A stretch of 64,000 nucleotides of DNA from Micavibrio sp. UBA7689. Its GTDB lineage: Bacteria; Pseudomonadota; Alphaproteobacteria; Micavibrionales; Micavibrionaceae. Shown here piece by piece: positions 53,794 through 59,455 of this stretch. Within the stretch, counting starts at the first letter, position 1. Each line of letters starts with the position of its first letter. Below the pieces are notes generated by a model that was given only the letters and a program-made list of their open reading frames with translations, was not told the origin of the DNA and did not search any database. The stretch covers positions 107,312 through 171,311 of the forward strand of contig DLGR01000034.1 of assembly GCA_002482805.1 (NCBI GenBank), given 5' to 3'. Position numbers and translations under genes: made by a program.

Positions 53794-54390
53794 ATGTTAA
53801 CGACCAATTTGGCCCTGAAGGCCATCCCTGAAGAGCAACCTCCCGAACCACAGCAGAGTTATCTGCTCATGACCAAGGCGGATATTCCCGCCTTCCTCGC
53901 CCTGCAGGCGAAAGTCATCGCGGCCTTGCCCGAAGACAAGAAGCACTATCTCAAACCCAGAACCGCAGAGGACCTCGAAGCCCATCTTTCGGCCGACATG
54001 CCTGTCATCGTGGTCAAGGACCATGACGGCAAAATCATCGCGCAGGCGCTGGTCACCTTGTTCAACTCGCCCGCCGCGAAGAATCTCGGCGACTACCCCA
54101 ACATCGGCACGGATCCCAAGGCGGCGGTTCAGGCGGTTCAGGTAGATCCCGACGCGCGTGGCAAGAAGCTTTCGGAAGTGCTTCTAAATGCTGCCAAAAT
54201 AGAAGCGGCCAAACTCGGCGCCGCCTCTTTGCTTGCCAAAGTCGCCACCGACAACGACAGCCAGAAGAGCTTTATCAGCACTCACTTCACAAAGGCGGCG
54301 GAGAACGTTTGGGACAAGGCCGGCCGCTACTTCGCGAACTATTTTCAGGTGGCATTGGCCAAGTCAGAGCCTCTTCTGAGGCCGGTTTAG
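53794..54390 (+). CDS. GNAT-like acetyltransferase, paralogue 1 (arginine cluster)
   Basis: 198 residues from the ATG at 53794 (a GTG at 53785 is also open). YLLMTKADIPAFLALQAKVIAALP starts the fold, and PVIVVKDHDGKIIAQALVTL gives the central strands. VQVDPDARGKKLSEVLLNAAKIEA is the acetyl-CoA-binding loop and helix (R-G-K-K), and ASLLAKVATDNDSQKSFISTH is the usual GNAT tail. It shares this order with the gene at 54703. Both lie between argB and argD behind homologous Arg-codon leaders, so a role in arginine metabolism, perhaps as N-acetylglutamate synthase, is an inference. Confidence 0.78.
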   Translation: MLTTNLALKAIPEEQPPEPQQSYLLMTKADIPAFLALQAKVIAALPEDKKHYLKPRTAEDLEAHLSADMPVIVVKDHDGKIIAQALVTLFNSPAAKNLGDYPNIGTDPKAAVQAVQVDPDARGKKLSEVLLNAAKIEAAKLGAASLLAKVATDNDSQKSFISTHFTKAAENVWDKAGRYFANYFQVALAKSEPLLRPV

Positions 54391-54449
54391 CATGTTGCAA
54401 TTGTGTCACACCTGTGGCGGAGATTTTTTGGCCAAGGGGCAATTTATTA

Positions 54450-54478
54450 TTGTAGTGACCGTCACTTAGGCGTATAAC
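54450..54478 (+). promoter_or_regulatory. Promoter of leader 2
   Basis: TTGTAG (54450-54455) and TATAAC (54473-54478) are separated by 17 bases, which places +1 at about 54485, the first base of the leader ATG. A 13-base palindrome, AGTGAC-C-GTCACT (54454-54466), lies in the spacer and could be an operator; it has no counterpart in leader 1. Confidence 0.66.
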
Positions 54479-54484
54479 AAGGAC

Positions 54485-54538
54485 ATGATTTTGATGGACC
54501 ACAACATAATCAATTCGAGAACCCGAAGTACGATCTGA
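54485..54538 (+). CDS. Arg-codon leader peptide 2 (17 residues)
   Basis: Encodes MILMDHNIINSRTRSTI with two Arg codons (AGA 54518-54520, CGA 54524-54526) at or next to the Arg positions of leader peptide 1. Identical length, identical stop position relative to the RNA pairing element and a shared MIxMxHxIIxS start argue for selection on the peptide itself. An AAGGA lies just before the ATG in the DNA, but the predicted transcript starts at the ATG. The second in-frame ATG is at 54494. Confidence 0.66.
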   Translation: MILMDHNIINSRTRSTI

Positions 54539-54658
54539 CCGCCCGCGTGGTTCAGGATCGGCAGTGGGTACATCTTCGCTGCATTTAAAACGAACAGCCT
54601 TCCACCGCTAGCGGTCACGAGACCCCCTCCCTCCCAGAGAAGGGCTCTTTTGTTTTTT
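54536..54658 (+). promoter_or_regulatory. Attenuator-like leader RNA 2 with intrinsic terminator
   Basis: TGACCGC (54536-54542) pairs with GCGGTCA (54611-54617). The middle hairpin GCAGTG/CGCTGC (54561-54582) occupies the same place as GTGACG/CGTCAC of leader 1 but has different bases on both arms, that is, covariation. GGTC (54613-54616) with GACC (54621-54624) competes with the terminator GAGACCC..CTC/GAG..GGGCTC (54619-54647), followed by a T-rich run to 54658. The block from the CCACCG near 54602 to the U-run is the best conserved part between the two leaders. Confidence 0.7.
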
Positions 54659-54702
54659 ACTCACTGCAAAACAAAAGACGTTAGAAAGAAGTGGTTCGCA
54701 CC

Positions 54703-55344
54703 ATGTTTAAAGCCAATTTCATTGAGAAAGTCGATCCGGACCCTTACCCGCGCGGTAGCGGCTCCTCGGTTGTACTGCTCACCAAAAGAGACATCCCTGA
54801 TTTCCTGAATCTGCAACAACAGATTTGGAACGATTTGCCTCTGCGCAAGAAAGACCACTTGAAGGTTTTCTCGGTGCAGGAAATCGTCGACCACATGGAC
54901 GCGGGCATGCCCGTTCTGGCCATCCGCGACTATAATGGCGGCTTGCTGGCGCAGGCAGTTCTCTCCCTGCCCTTCGACAAATACGGTAACCCGTATCTTG
55001 ACGATCACCCCATGCTCGAAGGCTATGATGACGGCATTTCGGTGCTCGAATCGCTTTGCGTGCGTCCCGATGTTGCACACCAGCATCTGGCCGACATGCT
55101 TTTGGCCTATGCGCAGGGTCTTGCAACGCAGCAAGGATCGCCCAGCATTCTGGCCAAGGTGTCGGACGAGCCCATGCTCGGTGCCGAATCCTTTGACCGT
55201 TCGGGTTTTGTGCAGACGCTCTGTGAACTGAATATCGACATCGATATCCCCGTTCACTTCTATCAGTGGCTGAAATTCCGCGAGAGCGACGAGAAATACA
55301 TGGATCCGAACAACTATCCGGAATACCTGTACGACATGCACTAG
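54703..55344 (+). CDS. GNAT-like acetyltransferase, paralogue 2 (arginine cluster)
   Basis: 213 residues from the ATG at 54703; a GTG at 54691 is closer to an AGAAAGAA stretch. VVLLTKRDIPDFLNLQQQIWNDLP and PVLAIRDYNGGLLAQAVLSLP align well with paralogue 1. The acetyl-CoA loop is altered: ESLCVRPDVAHQHLADMLLAYAQG lacks the R-G-x-G/K of active GNATs, so this copy may be a regulator or an inactive partner. The two genes arose by duplication that included their leaders. A long hairpin separates it from argD. Confidence 0.74.
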   Translation: MFKANFIEKVDPDPYPRGSGSSVVLLTKRDIPDFLNLQQQIWNDLPLRKKDHLKVFSVQEIVDHMDAGMPVLAIRDYNGGLLAQAVLSLPFDKYGNPYLDDHPMLEGYDDGISVLESLCVRPDVAHQHLADMLLAYAQGLATQQGSPSILAKVSDEPMLGAESFDRSGFVQTLCELNIDIDIPVHFYQWLKFRESDEKYMDPNNYPEYLYDMH

Positions 55345-55351
55345 ATAAATT

Positions 55352-55413
55352 AACGTTTCTCCCTATATAATAGAAGGACGCAAACCCTTCTAAAAAATGG
55401 GAGAAACGTTTTT
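55352..55413 (+). promoter_or_regulatory. Long hairpin enclosing the argD ribosome site (terminator or translational switch)
   Basis: AACGTTTCTCCC (55352-55363) is fully complementary to GGGAGAAACGTT (55399-55410). Inside it TAGAAGG (55371-55377) pairs with CCTTCTA (55386-55392). The 3' arm contains GGGAG, the only ribosome site of argD, and is followed by TTT and the argD ATG. It may terminate the GNAT transcript, hide the argD ribosome site, or both. Confidence 0.75.
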
Positions 55414-56607
55414 ATGGCCGACGCCGGTTTCCTAGATCACGCCAACGACATCCTTATAAACGTATACGGCTTCTGGCCTGTCCAGATGGCAAAGGGCAAA
55501 GGCGTCTATCTCTACGACACCGAAGGACACAAATATCTCGATTTCGGCGCGGGCATCGCGGTCAACAATCTCGGTTATGCCCACCCCGTCTATACCAAGG
55601 CTCTCAAGAAACAGATTGATAAGCTCCATATGGGGCTTTGCTACATCGCCGATGAAAAACGCATCGCAGCGGCGGAAACGATTCTGGCGATTTCCGAATT
55701 CGATCAGGTGTTCTTTTGCTCTACGGGCGCGGAAGCCGTCGAAGGCGCGTTAAAGACCGCCCGCAAATGGGCCACCGAAACGCACGGCGCGGACAAACAT
55801 GAATTCGTCTATATGAAGAACTCCTTCCACGGGCGCACGATGGGCGCGCTCTCCGTGATCGGCCAGCAACATTACCGCGACGGCTTCGAACCCTTGCTTC
55901 AGGGCACGCGCATGGCGGAATTCAACAATCTCGACAGCGTGAAAAAACTCGTCTCCGCCAAAACCGCGGCGATCATTCTGGAACCCGTGATGGGCGAAGG
56001 CGGCATCATTCCCGCCACGCCCGAATTTCTCCATGGCCTGCGCGCGCTGTGCGACGAACACGACATTGCGTTGATATTCGATGAAGTCCAGTGCGGTATG
56101 GGCCGCATCGGCGAAATCTTCGCCTATGAACATTACGGCTTAGTACCAGACCTGATCTGTCTGGCCAAAGGTCTTGGCGCGGGCTTCCCCGTCGGCGCCT
56201 ATATGGGCAAAAAGAAATTCACCTCGCACATCACGCCCGGCTCTCACGGCTCCACCTATGGCGGCAATCCGCTGGCGACCACGGCGGTCACCACCGTTAT
56301 CAAGGAAATGCTCAAACCCGGTTTCATGGATAACGTGAACAAGGTGGGTCAGGTTTTGAAAGACGGGCTGGAAGAGATCGCGCGCGACAGCAATCTTCTT
56401 TCCAACGTGCGAGGTCTGGGTATGCTGCTCGCCGCCGACTATAACGGCGGACCCGTGAAGGATTTTGTGAAGAAGTGCCTCAAGAACGGCTTGATCGTAC
56501 TTTCCTGCGGTGAAAACGCGGTCCGCATCGTTCCGCCGCTTATTTTGACGGAAAAACAGGCCAAAGAAGGCCTCGCCATCCTGAAAAAGACGCTGGCACA
56601 GGTTTAA
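55414..56607 (+). CDS. argD: ArgD, acetylornithine aminotransferase
   Basis: 397 residues. KGKGVYLYDTEGHKYLDFGAGIAVNNLGYAHP, FFCSTGAEAVEGALKTARKWA (PLP phosphate), KNSFHGRTMGALSVIGQ, LIFDEVQCGMGRIGEIFAYEHYGLVPDLICLAKGLGAGFPVGA (catalytic Lys in LAKGLG) and GSHGSTYGGNPLA are class III aminotransferase motifs in order. It converts N-acetylglutamate semialdehyde to N-acetylornithine. Its ribosome site lies in the 3' arm of a 12-base-pair hairpin. Twenty bases separate it from argF. Confidence 0.95.
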   Translation: MADAGFLDHANDILINVYGFWPVQMAKGKGVYLYDTEGHKYLDFGAGIAVNNLGYAHPVYTKALKKQIDKLHMGLCYIADEKRIAAAETILAISEFDQVFFCSTGAEAVEGALKTARKWATETHGADKHEFVYMKNSFHGRTMGALSVIGQQHYRDGFEPLLQGTRMAEFNNLDSVKKLVSAKTAAIILEPVMGEGGIIPATPEFLHGLRALCDEHDIALIFDEVQCGMGRIGEIFAYEHYGLVPDLICLAKGLGAGFPVGAYMGKKKFTSHITPGSHGSTYGGNPLATTAVTTVIKEMLKPGFMDNVNKVGQVLKDGLEEIARDSNLLSNVRGLGMLLAADYNGGPVKDFVKKCLKNGLIVLSCGENAVRIVPPLILTEKQAKEGLAILKKTLAQV

Positions 56608-56627
56608 GTTTCCGCTATAAATCTCCT

Positions 56628-57524
56628 ATGACCAACCATTTCCTCGATTTCGCGGATATTCCCGCCGCGACCCTGCGCGCCATTCTCGATGATGCCCATC
56701 GCCAGAAGAAGGAAAAGCGCAACCCCCGTCAGGTGCTCGAAGGTCTCTCGCTCGCGATGATGTTCGACAAGCGCTCCACGCGCACGCGCATCTCATTCGA
56801 GGTCGCGATGAAACAACTCGGCGGCCACACCATCGTCATGGATATGCAGAACATGCAAATCACGGGCGCCGAAAGCCCCGAAGATACCGCAAAGGTTCTC
56901 TCGCGTTTCGTCGATGCCATCATGATACGCTGCTCTGATCAGGATATACTTCATGAACTTGCAAAATACGCGACCATTCCGATCATCAACGGCATGACGG
57001 ACAAATCCCATCCCTGCCAGATCATGGCGGACCTCATGACCATCGAGGAAAAAATCGGTGATGTGAAAGGCAAGAAGATCGCTTGGTTCGGTGATTACAA
57101 CAATGTCTCGCGTACCTTCGTTCAGGCGTCCAAGAAATTCGGGTTCGATTTCGTCGCCGCCCTGCCGTCGCAACTGCATCTTAAGGCCGACATGGGCACG
57201 CTTGTCACGGACGATCCGAAACTCGCGGCGAAGGATGCCGATGCTTTGGTCACCGACACATGGGTATCTATGGGACAGGAAGGAAAGTCGATCGATATGT
57301 TCCGTCCCTATCAGGTAACCAAGGAATTGATGGATCTGGCCAAACCGCACGCTGTCTTCATGCATTGTATGCCTGTGCACAAGGATGAGGAAGTGTCCGA
57401 GGAAGTGCTGCGTGGACCCGCCAATGTCATGTACGACGAGGCCGAAAACCGCCTGCACATACAAAAAGCCATACTGGCATGGTGTCTGTCCGATGCGGGC
57501 GTTAAAATCAGCCGCTCCGCGTAA
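56628..57524 (+). CDS. argF: ArgF, ornithine carbamoyltransferase
   Basis: 298 residues. The carbamoyl-phosphate site STRTR stands in MMFDKRSTRTRISFEVAMKQLGG. DKSHPCQIMADLMTIEE (His-Pro-x-Gln), IAWFGDYNNVSRTFVQAS, VTDTWVSMGQE and the ornithine-binding MHCMPVHKDEEVSEEVL complete the family pattern. It makes citrulline. TATAAA ends six bases before the ATG, so besides read-through from argD it may have its own leaderless transcript. Confidence 0.96.
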   Translation: MTNHFLDFADIPAATLRAILDDAHRQKKEKRNPRQVLEGLSLAMMFDKRSTRTRISFEVAMKQLGGHTIVMDMQNMQITGAESPEDTAKVLSRFVDAIMIRCSDQDILHELAKYATIPIINGMTDKSHPCQIMADLMTIEEKIGDVKGKKIAWFGDYNNVSRTFVQASKKFGFDFVAALPSQLHLKADMGTLVTDDPKLAAKDADALVTDTWVSMGQEGKSIDMFRPYQVTKELMDLAKPHAVFMHCMPVHKDEEVSEEVLRGPANVMYDEAENRLHIQKAILAWCLSDAGVKISRSA

Positions 57525-57558
57525 TGAACCTTTGCCCCCTTATATTGGTTTGTGGCTT

Positions 57559-58407
57559 ATGAATTTTAAAGAATTGATGGATAGTCGCGCCGCGCAGTAT
57601 TTTCTGCGCCTCTTTCAAAATCTTTCCGAAGATTATATCGGCCTGCTCGCGGCGGGCGTGGCATTTTACTTCTTTCTGGCCGCCTTTCCCGCGATAGCTT
57701 CGGTCATTTCCATCTACGGCATTTTTTCCGATCCAAAATTCGTGACCGCGCAGATAGAAGAACTCGCGCGTTTCATTCCGCCGGAATCTTTTAAAATCCT
57801 GCACGATCAGGCACAGGAAATCGCCTCCGCCGATCCCGCCGCGCTCGGCCTTGGCGTGCTTGTGGGGATTGGCTTGACGCTCTTTTCCACGGCCAAGGGT
57901 GTCGGTGCATTGATACGCGGTCTCAACATCGCCTACAACACGCGTGAACGCCGTAACATCCTCGTGTTCAACTCGGTTTCGTTCCTTTTGACGTTCGTCA
58001 TGCTCGGCTATGTTTTGTTTGCACTCTCGCTGATTGCATTCCTGCCCGCCTTCTTCGCGCTCATCCACATGCCGCAATCGATCACGGATATTTATCTGTT
58101 TTTGCGTTGGCCGCTTTTGATGCTCTCCGCCATGATCGGATTGCAGATGATCTATTTCTACGCGCCGTGCCATACAAAACGCGAATGGAAATGGTTTTCA
58201 TGGGGTGCGCTAGTCGCTACCCTCTTCTGGGTCGGCGGTTCGTCCCTGTTCTCGCTCTTTGTCACCAATTTCGGCAAATACAACGAAACTTACGGCTCGC
58301 TGGGCGCGGTTGCTGTCCTACTCCTGTGGTTCTGGCTTTCCGCTTTAACGATTCTGTTAGGGGCGGAAATCAACGCCAGTTTCCGACCAAAACCCGAGCG
58401 TTCCTAA
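57559..58407 (+). CDS. YihY/BrkB-family membrane protein
   Basis: 282 residues from the ATG at 57559; the longer frame runs back inside argF. Six membrane segments can be placed. GLLAAGVAFYFFLAAFPAIASVISIYG, ALIRGLNIAYNTRERRNILVFNSVSFLLT, FYAPCHTKREWKWFSWGALVATLFWVGGSSLFSLFVTNFGKYNETYGSLGAVAVLLLWFWLSALTILLGAEINA are the family's conserved regions. The older 'ribonuclease BN' name is not valid for this family; the function is unclear. It is 34 bases after argF. Confidence 0.93.
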   Translation: MNFKELMDSRAAQYFLRLFQNLSEDYIGLLAAGVAFYFFLAAFPAIASVISIYGIFSDPKFVTAQIEELARFIPPESFKILHDQAQEIASADPAALGLGVLVGIGLTLFSTAKGVGALIRGLNIAYNTRERRNILVFNSVSFLLTFVMLGYVLFALSLIAFLPAFFALIHMPQSITDIYLFLRWPLLMLSAMIGLQMIYFYAPCHTKREWKWFSWGALVATLFWVGGSSLFSLFVTNFGKYNETYGSLGAVAVLLLWFWLSALTILLGAEINASFRPKPERS

Positions 58408-58440
58408 GACTTTACGGTTTTCATAAACTTACAGGAAAAT

Positions 58441-58523
58441 AAATGAGAATAATTCTCATTTTAGCCATTGACGGTTTGGTTCCAATCCCGTAATTGATAA
58501 TCATTCTTATTCCCGAGAATAAG
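58441..58523 (+). promoter_or_regulatory. Fur-box-like operators before three small genes
   Basis: The arm AAATGAGAAT (58441-58450) and its exact complement (58452-58461) flank a single A, giving the GAGAATxATTCTC core of Fur boxes in a perfect 21-base palindrome. TGATAAT-C-ATTCTTA (58495-58509) is a weaker second 7-1-7 site. CTTATTC/GAATAAG (58506-58523) is a further inverted repeat. TTGACG at 58468-58473 with TAATTG 17 bases later could be the promoter, which bound Fur would cover. Confidence 0.72.
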
Positions 58524-58568
58524 TCCCTAAGAATGGACAAACGACATAATAAAAGGTGTGAACGTACA

Positions 58569-58829
58569 ATGACCTCTGCAACCCCCTTATTTACCCTCGC
58601 TACCGAAAAAGCGCTTCCCGAAGTTACGCATCCGTCCAAAGAAGTGATAGGCGGCCGCCTTTATGAAGCTGTGTCGCAATGTGAAAAGCGCGGCGGTCTT
58701 ATTCTGAACGATGCCAAATTCGCTATGGAACTTGGCGGCGGTCATGCAGCCCAGCAGACGCTTATCGAAGGTATCAAAAGAGCTGATGCCGAAGGTTGCG
58801 CAGTACAGATCCAAGCCTTCAATCACTCT
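58569..58829 (+). CDS. Small protein of unknown function 1 (putative Fur-controlled trio)
   Basis: The ATG at 58569 follows AAAGGTG and gives about 87 residues. The sequence shows a helix with RLYEAVSQCEKRGGLILNDAKFAMELGGGHAAQQTLIEGIKRADAEGC and a final strand; it has one Cys near the middle and one near the end. No signal peptide or membrane segment is present and no family is recognised. It is the first of three closely spaced small genes behind Fur-box-like palindromes. Confidence 0.7.
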
Positions 58830-58847
58830 TAATTACACGAGAAATTG

Positions 58848-59114
58848 ATGGGAATTGTTTTTTCCGATCAAAGCGTCACTTCCCTGACGGAAGAAATGCA
58901 CAGATTTGTGTATTTCCTTCCGCAAGGTTACAGCATCACGGTCGAAACGGCAGACGTTGAAATCTCCCGCGATATCGGAACCGTTCTCGCCAAAACATTT
59001 ATGAAAGCGGGACGGGAGACCACGGAGGAGCTTGCAGGGAAACATGTCGTCAAAGGCAGAGAACTAAACTTCCCTATTTCCTGCACCCTTAAACAAGACG
59101 CCACCATTCACTGA
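58848..59114 (+). CDS. Small protein of unknown function 2 (putative Fur-controlled trio)
   Basis: 88 residues from the ATG at 58848. Mixed alpha/beta: EEMHRFVYFLPQGYSITVETADVEIS, then a helix TVLAKTFMKAGRETTEEL and a short strand end with NFPISCTLKQ. Soluble, no recognised motif. Eighteen bases after gene 1 and seven before gene 3, so the three are surely co-transcribed. Confidence 0.7.
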   Translation: MGIVFSDQSVTSLTEEMHRFVYFLPQGYSITVETADVEISRDIGTVLAKTFMKAGRETTEELAGKHVVKGRELNFPISCTLKQDATIH

Positions 59115-59121
59115 GTTCGAT

Positions 59122-59418
59122 ATGATCGTTAAAGATATCTTCGGTATTAAAACAACCATCAACGGCTTCGTCCCTGAAGATGATTACACGCACAGAACGG
59201 ATTGCGGGCTTGTCATCACCGTGAATGCGGGTGTTTATCACCAATCAAGAGAAGCCGCACACAGATTGGCCGCCGTGTATGATGCCGCCAACAGCACCCC
59301 TTTGAAAATGAGGGCCGATTCGGAAGCCAACCGGGCTTTTGCCGCCGAAAGACGTTTTTCCTGCAATGTTTCGCAGGAAATAAAACTGTTACCCGCCCCC
59401 GCGCCTGTGGTTGTTTAG
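59122..59418 (+). CDS. Small protein of unknown function 3 (putative Fur-controlled trio)
   Basis: 98 residues. An N-terminal beta part (IVKDIFGIKTTINGFVPEDDY, CGLVITVNAGVYHQ) is followed by a helix SREAAHRLAAVYDAANSTP and a second charged helix with SEANRAFAAERRFSC. Two cysteines. No signal peptide and no recognised family. Last of the trio; yejF follows 37 bases later, with its own TAAATA block near its ATG. Confidence 0.7.
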   Translation: MIVKDIFGIKTTINGFVPEDDYTHRTDCGLVITVNAGVYHQSREAAHRLAAVYDAANSTPLKMRADSEANRAFAAERRFSCNVSQEIKLLPAPAPVVV

Positions 59419-59455
59419 GCTTCGCGGCCCCGCCCTTTCCTGCTAAATATGGGGA

